Shown piece by piece: positions 35,360 through 48,776 of a stretch of DNA of 64,000 nt. Source of the stretch: Calendula officinalis. Lineage: Eukaryota; Streptophyta; Magnoliopsida; Asterales; Asteraceae. The notes below the pieces were generated by a model. The model saw nothing but the letters and a program-made list of their open reading frames with translations. It was not told where the DNA came from and did no database searches. How positions within the stretch are numbered: position 1 is the first letter of the stretch; every line of letters starts with the position of its first letter. The translations under genes and the position numbers were made by a program. The stretch is taken from the NCBI GenBank assembly GCA_963853835.1, contig OY970832.1:39154063-39218062 (forward strand), given 5' to 3'.

Positions 35360-36820
35360 GTGTCCGTTTCACGCCCACGAGTAACCAAAATAGCTAGTTC
35401 GGTCGTCACTGCCAAGAACAAGTTCGGCCCGAACTCTTCACTGTTCCCGGCCCGAACTTCATTTTCGGCCCGAACTTCAACCTCGGCCCGAACTTCAACC
35501 TCGGCCCGAACTCCGACCTCGGCCCGAACTTCAACCTCGGCCCGAACATCATCCTCGGCCCGAACACCGAACTTCGGCCCGAACACCACTTCGGTCCGAA
35601 CACTACTTCGGCCCGATCATCCCACTTCGGCCCGAACACCACTTCGGCCCGAACATCCCTCTTCGGCCCGAACTCTTCAATATCCAAGATGGTGTGACAA
35701 AAGGTGCTATACTAAAACATTCATAACTTTCAGCTCGGGTGTCCGTTTCACGCCCACGAGTAACCAAAATAGCTAGTTCGTTCGTCACTGCTAAGAACAA
35801 GTTCGGCCCGAAATCTTCACTGTTCCCGGCCCGAACTTCATTTTCGGCCCGAAATTCAACCTCGGCCCGAACTTCAACCTCGACCCGAACTCCGACCTCG
35901 ACCCGAACTTCAACCTCGGCCCGAACATCATCCTCAGCCCGAACACCGAACTTCGGCCCGAACACCACTTCGGCCCGAACACCACTTCGGCCCGAACACC
36001 ACTTCGGCCCGAACATCCCACTTCGGCCCGAACACCACTTCGGCCCGAACATCCCTCTTCGGCCCGAACTCTTCAATATCCAAGATTGTGTGACAAAAGG
36101 TGCTATACTAAAACATTCATAACTTTCAGCTATGGTGTCCGTTTCACGTCCACGAGTAACCAAAATAGATGGTTCGTTCGTCACTGCCAAGAACAAGTTC
36201 GGCCCGAACTCGTCACTGTTCGCGGCCCGAACTTCATTTTCGGCCCGAACTTCAACCTCGGCCCGAACTTCAGCCTCGGCCCGAACTCCGACCTCGGCCC
36301 GAACTTCAACCACGGCCCGAACATCATCCTCGGCCCGAACACCACTTCGGCCCGAACATCCCACTTCGGCCCGAACACCACTTCGGCCCGAACATCCCTC
36401 TTCGGCCCGAACTCTTCAATATCCAAGATTCTGTGACAAAAGGTGCTATACTAAAACATTCATAACTTTCTGCTCGGGTGTCCGTTTCACGCCCTCGAGT
36501 AACCAAAATAGCTGGTTCGTTCGTCACTGCCAAGAACAAGTTCGGCTCGAACTCTTCACTGTTCCCGGCCCGAACATCATTTTCGGCCCGAACTTCAACC
36601 TCGACTCGAACTTCAACCTCGGCCCGAACTCCGACCTCGGCCCGAACTTCAACCACGGCCCGAACATCATCCTCGGCCCGAACACCGAACTTCGGCCCGA
36701 ACACCACTTCGGCCCGAACACCACTTCGGCCCGAACATCCCTCTTCGGCCCGAACTCTTCAATATCCAAGATTGTGTGACAAAAGGTGCTATACTAAAAC
36801 ATTCATAACTTTCAGCTCGG
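35360..36820 (+). repeat. Transition monomers
   Basis: Cores are at 35360, 35739, 36135 and 36478; intervals are 379, 396, 343 and 343 bp. The 35360 core is still of the agctagttcggtcg class. The 36135 core has the unique change agctatggtgtcc for agctcgggtgtcc and cacgtccacgag. The 36478 monomer resembles class A of the dimer (ttcggctcgaac), with a shortened tail. Confidence 0.88.
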
Positions 36821-39800
36821 GTGTCCGTTTCACGCCCACGAGTAACCAAAATAGCTAGTTCGGTCGTCACTGCGAAGAACAAGTTCGGCCCGAACTCTTC
36901 ACTGTTCCCGGCCCGAACTTCATTTTCGGCCCGAACTTCAACCTCGGCCCGAACTTCAACCTCGGCCCGAACTCCGACCTCGGCCCGAACTTCAACCTCG
37001 GCCCGAACATCATCCTCGGCCCGAACACCGAACTTCGGCCCGAACACCACTTCGGCCCGAACATCCCACTTCGGCCCGAACACCACTTCGGCCCGAACAT
37101 CCCTCTTCGGCCCGAACTCTTCAATATCCAAGATTGTGTGACAAAAGGTGCTATACTAAAACATTCATAACTTTCTGCTCGGGTGTCCGTTTCACGCCCA
37201 CGAGTAACCAAAATAGCTGGTTCGTTCGTCACTTCCAAGAACAAGTTCGACCCGAACTCTTCACTGTTCCCGGCCCGAACTTCAACCTCGGCCCGAACTT
37301 CAACCTCGGCCCGAACTCCGACCTCGGTCCGAACTTCAACCTCGGCCCGAACATCATCCTCGGCCCGAACACCGAACTTCGGCCCGAACACCACTTCGGC
37401 CCGAACACCACTTCGGCCCGAACATCCCACTACGGCCCGAACACCACTTCGGCCCGAACAGCCCTCTTCGGCCCGAACTCTTCAATATCCAAGACTGTGT
37501 GACCAAAGGTGCTATACTAAAACATTCATAACTTTCAGCTCGGGTGTCCTTTCACGCCCACGAGTAACCAAAATAGATGGTTCGTTTGTCACTGCCAAGA
37601 ACAAGTTCGGCCCGAACTCTTCACTGTTCCCGGCCCGAACTTCATTTTCAGCCCGAACTTCAACCTCGGCCTGAACTTCAACCTTGGCCCGAACTCCGAC
37701 CTCGGCCCGAACTGCAACCTCGGCCCGAACTCCGACCTCGGCCCGAACTTCAACCTCGGCCCGAACATCATCCTCGGCCTGAACACCGAACTTCGGCCCG
37801 AACACCACTTCGGCCCGAACATCCCACTTCGGCCCGAACACCACTTCGGCCCGAACATCCCTCTTCGGCCCGAACTCTTCAATATCCAAGATTGTGTGAC
37901 AAAAGGTGCTATACTAAAACATTCATAACTTTCAGCTCGGGTGTCCGTTTCACGCCCACGGGTAACCAAAATAGATGGTTCGTTCGTCACTGCCAAGAAC
38001 AAGTTCGGCCCAAACTCTTGACTGTTCCCGGCCCGAACTTCAACCTCGGCCCGAACTTCAACCTTGGCCCGAACTTCAACCTCGGCCCGAACATCAACCT
38101 CGGCCCGAACACCGAACTTCGGCCCGAACACCACTTCGGCCCGAACACCACTTCGGCCCGAACATCCCACTTCTGCCCGAACACCACTTCGGCCCGAACA
38201 TCCCTCTTCGGCCCGAACTCTTCAATATCCAAGATGGTGTGACAAAAGGTGCTATACTAAAACATTCATAACTTTCAGCTCGGGTGTCCGTTTCACGCCC
38301 ACGAGTAACCAAAATAGCTAGTTCGTTCGTCACTGCCAAGAACAAGTTCGGCCCGAACTCTTCACTGTTCCCGGCCAGAACTTCAACCTCGGCCCGAACT
38401 CAGACCTCGGCCCGAACTTCAACCTCGGCCCGAACATCATCCTCGGCCCGAACACCGAACTTCGGCCCGAACACCACTTCGGCCCGAACACCACTTCGGC
38501 CCGAACATCCCACTTCGGCCCGAACACCACTTCGGCCCGAACATCCCTCTTCGGCCCGAACTCTTCAATATCCAAGACTGTGTGACCAAAGGTGCTATAC
38601 TAAAACATTCATAACTTTCAGCTCGGGTGTCCTTTCACGCCCACGAGTAACCAAAATAGATGGTTCGTTTGTCACTGCCAAGAACAAGTTCGGCCCGAAC
38701 TCTTCACTGTTCCCGGCCCGAACTTCATTTTCAGCCCGAACTTCAACCTCGGCCCGAACTTCAACCTCGGCCCGAACTCCGACCTCGGCCCGAACTGCAA
38801 CCTCGGCCCGAACTCCGACCTCGGCCCGAACTTCAACCTCGGCCCGAACATCATCCTCGGCCCGAACACCGAACTTCGGCCCGAACACCACTTCGGCCCG
38901 AACATCCCACTTCGGCCCGAACACCACTTCGGCCCGAACATCCCTCTTCAGCCCGAACTCTTCAATATCCAAGATTGTGTGACAAAAGGTGCTATACTAA
39001 AACATTCATAACTTTCAGCTCGTGTGTCCGTTTCACGCCCACGAGTAACCAAAATAGATGGTTCGTTCGTCACTGCCAAGAACAAGTTCGGCCCAAACTC
39101 TTCACTGTTCCCGGCCCGAACTTCAACCTCGGCCCGAACTTCAACCTTGGCCCGAACTTCAACCTCGGCCCGAACATCATCCTCGGCCCGAACACCGAAC
39201 TTCGGCCCGAACACCACTTCGGCCCGAACACCACTTCGGCCCGAACATCCCACTTCTGCCCGAACACCACTTCGGCCTGAACATCCCTCTTCGGCCCGAA
39301 CTCTTCAATATCCAAGATGGTGTGACAAAAGGTGCTATACTAAAACACTCATAACTTTCAGCTCGGGTGTCCGTTTCACGCCCACGAGTAACGAAAATAG
39401 CTAGTTCGTTCGTCACTGCCAAGAACAAGTTCGGCCCGAACTCTTCCCTGTTCCCGGCCAGAACTTCAACCTCGGCCCGAACTCCGACCTCGGCCCGAAC
39501 TTCAACCTCGGCCCGAACATAATCCTCGGCCCGAACATCATCCTCGGCCCGAACATCATCCTCGGCCCGAACACCACTTCGGCACGAACATCCCACTTCG
39601 GCCCGAACACCACTTCGGCCCAAACATCCCTCTTCGGCCCGAACTCTTCAATATCCAAGACTGTGTGACCAAAGGTGCTATACTAAAACATTCATAACTT
39701 TCAGCTCGAGTGTCCGTTTCACGCCCACGAGTAACCAAAATAGCTGGTTCGGTCGTCACTGCCAAGAACAAGTTCGGCCCGAACTCTTCACTGTTCCCGG

Positions 39801-40793
39801 CCCGAACTTCATGTTCGGCCCGAACTTCAACCTCGGCCCGAACTTCAACCTCGGCCCGAACATCATCCTCGGCCCGAACACCGAACTTCGGCCCGAACAC
39901 CACTTCGGCCCGAACATCCCACTTCGGCCCGAACACCACTTCGGCCCGAACATCTCTCTTCGGCCCGAACTCTTCAATATCCAAGATGGTGTGACAAAAG
40001 GTGCTATACTAAAACATTCATAACTTTCAGCTCGGGTGTCCGTTTCACGCCCACGAGTAACCAAAATAGCTAGTTCGTTCGTCACTGCCAAGAACAAGTT
40101 CGGCCCGAACTCTTCACTGTTCCCGGCCCGAACTTCATTTTCGGCCCGAAATTCAACCTCGGCCCGAACTTCAACCTCGACCCGAACTCCGACCTCGACC
40201 CGAACTTCAACCTCGGCCCGAACATCATCCTCGGCCCGAACACCGAACTTCGGCCCGAACACCTCTTCGGCCCGAACACCTCTTCGGCCCGAACACCACT
40301 TCGGCCCGAACATCCCACTTCGGCCCGAACACCACTTCGGCCCGAACATCCCTCTTCGGCCCGAACTCTTCAATATCCAAGATTGTGTGACAAAAGGTGC
40401 TATACTAAAACATTCATAACTTTCAGCTCGGGTGTCCGTTTCACGCCCACGAGTAACCAAAATAGATGGTTCGTTCGTCACTGCCAAGAACAAGTTCGGC
40501 CCGAACTCTTCACTGTTCCCGGCCCGAACTTCATTTTCGGCCCGAACTTCAACCTCGGTCCGAACTTCAACCTCGGCCCGAACTCCGACCTCGGCCCGAA
40601 CTTCAACCTCGGCCAGAACATCATCCTCGGCCCGAACACCGATCTTCGGCCCGAACAACACTTCGGCCCGAACATCCCATTTCGGCCCGAACACCACTTC
40701 GGCCCGAACATCCCTCTTCGGCCCGAACTCTTCAATATCCAAGATTGTGTGACAAAAGGTGCTATACTAAAACATTCATAACTTTCAGCTCGG
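36821..40793 (+). repeat. 3973 bp 11-mer higher-order repeat, copy 1
   Basis: Cores are at 36821, 37183, 37544, 37941, 38284, 38627, 39024, 39367, 39710, 40036 and 40432; intervals are 362, 361, 397, 343, 343, 397, 343, 343, 326, 396 and 362 bp. Markers are cactgcgaagaac (first), cccactacggcccg and gaacagccctc (second tail), gtgtcctttcacgcc with a 1 bp deletion (third and sixth), cacgggtaacc (fourth), gctcgtgtgtcc (seventh), gagtaacgaaaatag (eighth) and ttcatgttcggcc (ninth). It is the longest repeat unit recognised in the window. Confidence 0.96.
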
Positions 40794-43700
40794 GTGTCCG
40801 TTTCACGCCCACGAGTAACCAAAATAGCTAGTTCGGTCGTCACTGCGAAGAACAAGTTCGGCCCGAACTCTTCACTGTTCCCGGCCCGAACTTCATTTTC
40901 GGCCCGAACTTCAACCTCGGCCCGAACTTCAACCTCGGCCCGAACTCCGACCTCGGCCCGAACTTCAACCTCGGCCCGAACATCATCCTCGGCCCGAACA
41001 CCGAACTTCGGCCCGAACACCACTTCGGCCCGAACATCCCACTTCGGCCCGAACACCACTTCGGCCCGAACATCCCTCTTCGGCCCGAACTCTTCAATAT
41101 CCAAGATTGTGTGACAAAAGGTGCTATACTAAAACATTCATAACTTTCTGCTCGGGTGTCCGTTTCACGCCCACGAGTAACCAAAATAGCTGGTTCGTTC
41201 GTCACTTCCAAGAACAAGTTCGACCCGAACTCTTCACTGTTCCCGGCCCGAACTTCAACCTCGGCCCGAACTTCAACCTCGGCCCGAACTCCGACCTCGG
41301 TCCGAACTTCAACCTCGGCCCGAACATCATCCTCGGCCCGAACACCGAACTTCGGCCCGAACACCACTTCGGCCCGAACACCACTTCGGCCCGAACATCC
41401 CACTACGGCCCGAACACCACTTCGGCCCGAACAGCCCTCTTCGGCCCGAACTCTTCAATATCCAAGACTGTGTGACCAAAGGTGCTATACTAAAACATTC
41501 ATAACTTTCAGCTCGGGTGTCCTTTCACGCCCACGAGTAACCAAAATAGATGGTTCGTTTGTCACTGCCAAGAACAAGTTCGGCCCGAACTCTGCACTGT
41601 TCCCGGCCCGAACTTCATTTTCAGCCCGAACTTCAACCTCGGCCTGAACTTCAACCTTGGCCCGAACTCCGACCTCGGCCCGAACTGCAACCTCGGCCCG
41701 AACTCCGACCTCGGCCCGAACTTCAACCTCGGCCCGAACATCATCCTCGGCCTGAACACCGAACTTCGGCCCGAACACCACTTCGGCCCGAACATCCCAC
41801 TTCGGCCCGAACACCACTTCGGCCCGAACATCCCTCTTCGGCCCGAACTCTTCAATATCCAAGATTGTGTGACAAAAGGTGCTATACTAAAACATTCATA
41901 ACTTTCAGCTCGGGTGTCCGTTTCACGCCCACGGGTAACCAAAATAGATGGTTCGTTCGTCACTGCCAAGAACAAGTTCGGCCCAAACTCTTGACTGTTC
42001 CCGGCCCGAACTTCAACCTCGGCCCGAACTTCAACCTTGGCCCGAACTTCAACCTCGGCCCGAACATCAACCTCGGCCCGAACACTGAACTTCGGCCCGA
42101 ACACCACTTCGGCCCGAACACCACTTCGGCCCGAACATCCCACTTCTGCCCGAACACCACTTCGGCCCGAACATCCCTCTTCGGCCCGAACTCTTCAATA
42201 TCCAAGATGGTGTGACAAAAGGTGCTATACTAAAACATTCATAACTTTCAGCTCGGGTGTCCGTTTCACGCCCACGAGTAACCAAAATAGCTAGTTCGTT
42301 CGTCACTGCCAAGAACAAGTTCGGCCCGAACTCTTCACTGTTCCCGGCCAGAACTTCAACCTCGGCCCGAACTCAGACCTCGGCCCGAACTTCAACCTCG
42401 GCCCGAACATCATCCTCGGCCCGAACACCGAACTTCGGCCCGAACACCACTTCGGCCCGAACACCACTTCGGCCCGAACATCCCACTTCGGCCCGAACAC
42501 CACTTCGGCCCGAACATCCCTCTTCGGCCCGAACTCTTCAATATCCAAGACTGTGTGACCAAAGGTGCTATACTAAAACATTCATAACTTTCAGCTCGGG
42601 TGTCCTTTCACGCCCACGAGTAACCAAAATAGATGGTTCGTTTGTCACTGCCAAGAACAAGTTCGGCCCGAACTCTTCACTGTTCCCGGCCCGAACTTCA
42701 TTTTCAGCCCGAACTTCAACCTCGGCCCGAACTTCAACCTCGGCCCGAACTCCGACCTCGGCCCGAACTGCAACCTCGGCCCGAACTCCGACCTCGGCCC
42801 GAACTTCAACCTCGGCCCGAACATCATCCTCGGCCCGAACACCGAACTTCGGCCCGAACACCACTTCGGCCCGAACATCCCACTTCGGCCCGAACACCAC
42901 TTCGGCCCGAACATCCCTCTTCAGCCCGAACTCTTCAATATCCAAGATTGTGTGACAAAAGGTGCTATACTAAAACATTCATAACTTTCAGCTCGTGTGT
43001 CCGTTTCACGCCCACGAGTAACCAAAATAGATGGTTCGTTCGTCACTGCCAAGAACAAGTTCGGCCCAAACTCTTCACTGTTCCCGGCCCGAACTTCAAC
43101 CTCGGCCCGAACTTCAACCTTGGCCCGAACTTCAACCTCGGCCCGAACATCATCCTCGGCCCGAACACCGAACTTCGGCCCGAACACCACTTCGGCCCGA
43201 ACACCACTTCGGCCCGAACATCCCACTTCTGCCCGAACACCACTTCGGCCTGAACATCCCTCTTCGGCCCGAACTCTTCAATATCCAAGATGGTGTGACA
43301 AAAGGTGCTATACTAAAACACTCATAACTTTCAGCTCGGGTGTCCGTTTCACGCCCACGAGTAACGAAAATAGCTAGTTCGTTCGTCACTGCCAAGAACA
43401 AGTTCGGCCCGAACTCTTCCCTGTTCCCGGCCAGAACTTCAACCTCGGCCCGAACTCCGACCTCGGCCCGAACTTCAACCTCGGCCCGAACATAATCCTC
43501 GGCCCGAACATCATCCTCGGCCCGAACACCACTTCGGCCCGAACACCACTTCGGCACGAACATCCCACTTCGGCCCGAACACCACTTCGGCCCAAACATC
43601 CCTCTTCGGCCCGAACTCTTCAATATCCAAGACTGTGTGACCAAAGGTGCTATACTAAAACATTCATAACTTTCAGCTCGAGTGTCCGTTTCACGCCCAC

Positions 43701-44765
43701 GAGTAACCAAAATAGCTGGTTCGGTCGTCACTGCCAAGAACAAGTTCGGCCCGAACTCTTCACTATTCCCGGCCCGAACTTCATGTTCGGCCCGAACTTC
43801 AACCTCGGCCCGAACTTCAACCTCGGCCCGAACATCATCCTCGGCCCGAACACCGAACTTCGGCCCGAACACCACTTCGGCCCGAACATCCCACTTCGGC
43901 CCGAACACCACTTCGGCCCGAACATCCCTCTTCGGCCCGAACTCTTCAATATCCAAGATGGTGTGACAAAAGGTGCTATACTAAAACATTCATAACTTTC
44001 AGCTCGGGTGTCCGTTTCACGCCCACGAGTAACCAAAATAGCTAGTTCGTTCGTCACTGCCAAGAACAAGTTCGGCCCGAACTCTTCACTGTTCCCGGCC
44101 CGAACTTCATTTTCGGCCCGAAATTCAACCTCGGCCCGAACTTCAACCTCGACCCGAACTCCGACCTCGACCCGAACTTCAACCTCGGCCCGAACATCAT
44201 CCTCGGCCCGAACACCGAACTTCGGCCCGAACACCTCTTCGGCCCGAACACCTCTTCGGCCCGAACACCACTTCGGCCCGAACATCCCACTTCGGCCCGA
44301 ACACCACTTCGGCCCGAACATCCCTCTTCGGCCCGAACTCTTCAATATCCAAGATTGTGTGACAAAAGGTGCTATACTAAAACATTCATAACTTTCAGCT
44401 CGGGTGTCCGTTTCACGCCCACGAGTAACCAAAATAGATGGTTCGTTCGTCACTGCCAAGAACAAGTTCGGCCCGAACTCTTCACTGTTCCCGGCCCGAA
44501 CTTCATTTTCGGCCCGAACTTCAACCTCGGTCCGAACTTCAACCTCGGCCCGAACTCCGACCTCGGCCCGAACTTCAACCTCGGCCAGAACATCATCCTC
44601 GGCCCGAACACCGAACTTCGGCCCGAACAACACTTCGGCCCGAACATCCCATTTCGGCCCGAACACCACTTCGGCCTGAACATCCCTCTTCGGCCCGAAC
44701 TCTTCAATATCCAAGATTGTGTGACAAAAGGTGCTATACTAAAACATTCATAACTTTCTGCTCGG
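40794..44765 (+). repeat. 11-mer higher-order repeat, copy 2 (3972 bp)
   Basis: Cores are at 40794, 41156, 41517, 41914, 42257, 42600, 42997, 43340, 43682, 44008 and 44404; intervals are 362, 361, 397, 343, 343, 397, 343, 342, 326, 396 and 362 bp. Each private marker of copy 1 recurs in order. The single 1 bp length difference lies in the eighth monomer: copy 1 has two consecutive 18 bp atcatcct subunits, whereas copy 2 has one atcatcct plus one extra 17 bp accactt subunit. Other differences are isolated substitutions (for example gaactctgcactg near 41589). Confidence 0.96.
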
Positions 44766-45163
44766 GTGTCCGTTTCACGCCCACGAGTAACCAAAATAGC
44801 TGGTTCGTTCGTCACTGCCAAGAACAAGTTTGGCCCGAACTCTTCACTGTTCCCGGCCAGAACTTCAACCTCGGCCCGAACTCCGACCTCGGCCCGAACT
44901 GCAACCTCGGCCCGAACTCCGACCTCGGCCCGAACTTCAACCTCGGCCCGAACATCATCCTCGGCCCGAACACCGAACTTCGGCCCGAACACCACTTCGG
45001 CCCGAACATCCCACTTCGGCCCGAACACCACTTCGGCCCGAACATCCCACTTCGGCCCGAACACCACTTCGGCCCGAACATCCCTCTTCGGCCCGAAGTC
45101 TTCAATATCCAAGATTGTGTGACAAAAGGTGCTATACTAAAACATTCATAACTTTCAGCTCGG
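44766..45163 (+). repeat. Single 398 bp monomer
   Basis: The core at 44766 has tttctgct and aagtttggcccg. Its tail has the tccgacct / tgcaacct / tccgacct alternation and one additional atcccac / accac pair compared with the sister monomer at 45526. Together with 44404 it forms a longer version of the dimer seen at 45164/45526. Confidence 0.88.
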
Positions 45164-47331
45164 GTGTCCGTTTCACGCCCACGAGTAACCAAAATAGATG
45201 GTTCGTTCGTCACTGCCAAGAACAAGTTCGGCCCGAACTCTTCACTGTTCCCGGCCCGAACTTCATTTTCGGCCCGAACTTCAACCTCGGCCCGAACTTC
45301 AACCTCGGCCCGAACTCCGACCTCGGCCCGAACTTCAACCTCGGCCAGAACATCATCCTCGGCCCGAACACCGAACTTCGGCCCGAACACCACTTCGGCC
45401 CGAACATCCCATTTCGGCCCGAACACCACTTCGGCCTGAACATCCCTCTTCGGCCCGAACTCTTCAATATCCAAGATTGTGTGACAAAAGGTGCTATACT
45501 AAAACATTCATAACTTTCTGCTCGGGTGTCCGTTTCACGCCCACGAGTAACCAAAATAGCTGGTTCGTTCGTCACTGCCAAGAACAAGTTTGGCCCGAAC
45601 TCTTCACTGTTCCCGGCCTGAACTTCAACCTCGGCCCGAACTCCGACCTCGGCCCGAACTGCAACCTCGGCCCGAACTCCGACCTCGGCCCGAACTTCAA
45701 CCTCGGCCCGAACATCATCCTCGGCCCGAACACCGAACTTCGGCCCGAACACCACTTCGGCCCGAACATCCCACTTCGGCCCGAACACCACTTCGGCCCG
45801 AACATCCCTCTTCGGCCCGAACTCTTCAATATCCAAGATTGTGTGACAAAAGGTGCTATACTAAAACATTCATAACTTTCAGCTCGGGTGTCCGTTTCAC
45901 GCCCACGAGTAACCAAAATAGATGGTTCGTTCGTCACTGCCAAGAACAAGTTCGGCCCAAACTCTTCACTGTTCCCGGCCCGAACTTCAACCTCGGCCCG
46001 AACTTCAACCTTGGCCCGAATTCTGACCTCGGCCCGAACTTCAACCTCGGCCCGAACATCATCCTCGGCCCGAACACCGAACTTCGGCCCGAACACCACT
46101 TCGGCCCGAACACCTCTTCGGCCCGAACATCCCACTTCGGCCCGAACACCACTTCGGCCCGAACATCCCTCTTCGGCCCGAACTCTTCAATATCCAAGAT
46201 AGTGTGACAAAAGGTGCTATACTAAAACATTCATAACTTTCAGCTCGGGTGTCCGTTTCACGCCCACGAGTAACCAAAATAGCTAGTTCGTTCGTCACTA
46301 CCAAGAACAAGTTCGGCCCGAACTCTTCACTGTTCCCGGCCCGAACTTCAACCTCGGCCCGAAATTCAACCTCGGCCCAAACTCCGACCTCGGCCCGAAC
46401 TTCAACCTCGGCCCGAACATCATCCTCGGCCCGAACACCGAACTTAGGCCCGAACACCACTTCGGCCCGAACACCACTTCGGCCCGAACATCCCACTTCG
46501 GCCCGAACACCACTTCGGCCCGAACATCCCTCTTCGGCCCGAACTCTTCAATATCCAAGATTGTGTGACAAAAGGTGCTATACTAAAACATTCATAACTT
46601 TCTGCTCGGGTGTCCGTTTCACGCCCACGAGTAACCAAAATAGCTGGTTCGTTCGTCACTTCCAAGAACAAGTTCGACCCGAACTCTTCACTGTTCCCGG
46701 CCCGAACTTCAACCTCGGCCCGAACTTCAACCTCGGCCCGAACTCCGTCCTCGGCCCGAACTTCAACCTCGGCCCGAACATCATCCTCGGCCCGAACACC
46801 GAACTTCGGCCCGAACACCACTTCGGCCCGAACACCACTTCGGCCCGAACATCCCACTTCGGCCCGAACACCACTTCGGCCCGAACATCCCTCTTCGGCC
46901 CGAACTCTTCAATATCCAAGACTGTGTGACCAAAGGTGCTATACTAAAACATTCATAACTTTCAGCTCGGGTGTCCTTTCACGCCCACGAGTAACCAAAA
47001 TATATGGTTCGTTTGTCACTGCCAAGAACAAGTTCGGCCCGAACTCTTCACTGTTCCCGGCCCGAACTTCATTTTCAGCCCGAACTTCAACCTCGGCCCG
47101 AACTTCAACCTCGGCCCGAACTCCGACCTCGGCCCGAACTTCAACCTCGGCCAGAACATCATCCTCGGCCCGAACACCGAACTTCGGCCCGAACACCACT
47201 TCGGCCCGAACATCCCATTTCGGCCCGAACACCACTTCGGCCTGAACATCCCTCTTCGGCCCGAACTCTTCAATATCCAAGATTGTGTGACAAAAGGTGC
47301 TATACTAAAACATTCATAACTTTCTGCTCGG
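45164..47331 (+). repeat. 1445 bp 4-mer higher-order repeat, first copy with an edge dimer
   Basis: Cores are at 45164, 45526, 45888, 46249, 46610 and 46971; intervals are 362, 362, 361, 361, 361 and 361 bp. The 4-mer proper is 45526-46970. Markers are aagtttggccc (first), gaattctgacctcgg with gaacacctcttcgg (second), cgaaattcaacc followed by cccaaactccg (third), and tcacttccaagaac with aactccgtcctcgg (fourth). The 46971 monomer has the 1 bp deletion gtgtcctttcacgcc and ggccagaacatc, so it is a hybrid of two classes. Confidence 0.92.
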
Positions 47332-48776
47332 GTGTCCGTTTCACGCCCACGAGTAACCAAAATAGCTGGTTCGTTCGTCACTGCCAAGAACAAGTTTGGC
47401 CCGAACTCTTCACTGTTCCCGGCCAGAACTTCAACCTCGGCCCGAACTCCGACCTCGGCCCGAACTGCAACCTCGACCCGAACTCCGACCTCGGCCCGAA
47501 CTTCAACCTCGGCCCGAACATCATCCTCGGCCCGAACACCGAACTTCGGCCCGAACACCACTTCGGCCCGAACATCCCACTTCGGCCCGAACACCACTTC
47601 GGCCCGAACATCCCTCTTCGGCCCGAACTCTTCAATATCCAAGATTGTGTGACAAAAGGTGCTATACTAAAACATTCATAACTTTCAGCTCGGGTGTCCG
47701 TTTCACGCCCACGAGTAACCAAAATAGATGGTTCGTTCGTCACTGCCAAGAACAAGTTCGGCCCAAACTCTTCACTGTTCCCGGCCAGAACTTCAACCTC
47801 GGCACGAACTTCAACCTTGGCCCGAATTCTGACCTCGGCCCGAACTTCAACCTCGGCCCGAACATCATCCTCGGCCCGAACACCGAACTTCGGCCCGAAC
47901 ACCACTTCGGCCCGAACACCTCTTCGGCCCGAACATCCCACTTCGACCCGAACACCACTTCGGCCCGAACATCCCTCTTCGGCCCGAACTCTTCAATATC
48001 CAAGATGGTGTGACAAAAGGTGCTATACTAAAACATTCATAACTTTCAGCTCGGGTGTCCGTTTCACGCCCACGAGTAACCAAAATAGCTAGTTCGTTCG
48101 TCACTGCCAAGAACAAGTTCGGCCCGAACTCTTCACTGTTCCCGGCCCGAACTTCAACCTCGGCCCGAAATTCAACCTCGGCCCAAACTCCGACCTCGGC
48201 CCGAACTTCAACCTCGGCCCGAACATCATCCTCGGCCCGAACACCGAACTTCGGCCCGAACACCACTTCGGCCCGAACACCACTTCGGCCCGAACATCCC
48301 ACTTCGGCCCGAACACCACTTCGGCCCGAACATCCCTCTTCGGCCCGAACTCTTCAATATCCAAGATTGTGTGACAAAAGGTGCTATACTAAAACATTCA
48401 TAACTTTCTTCTCGGGTGACCGTTTCACGCCCACGAGTAACCAAAATAGCTGGTTCGTTCGTCACTTCCAAGAACAAGTTCGACCCGAACTCTTCACTGT
48501 TCCCGGCCCGAACTTCAACCTCGGCCCGAACTTCAACCTCGGCCCGAACTCCGTCCTCGGCCCGAACTTCAACCTCGGCCCGAACATCATCCTCGGCCCG
48601 AACACCGAACTTCGGCCCGAACACCACTTCGGCCCGAACACCACTTCGGCCCGAACATCCCTCTTCGGCCCGAACACCACTTCGGCCCGAACATCCCTCT
48701 TCGGCCCGAACTCTTCAATATCCAAGATTGTGTGACAAAAGGTGCTATACTAAAACATTCATAACTTTCTGCTCGG
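47332..48776 (+). repeat. 1445 bp 4-mer higher-order repeat, copy 2
   Basis: Cores are at 47332, 47694, 48055 and 48416; intervals are 362, 361, 361 and 361 bp. It carries the 4-mer markers plus private changes shared only with the next copy: tgcaacctcgacccg, ttcgacccgaacacc in the second tail, and tttcttctcgggtgaccg in the fourth core. Confidence 0.95.
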
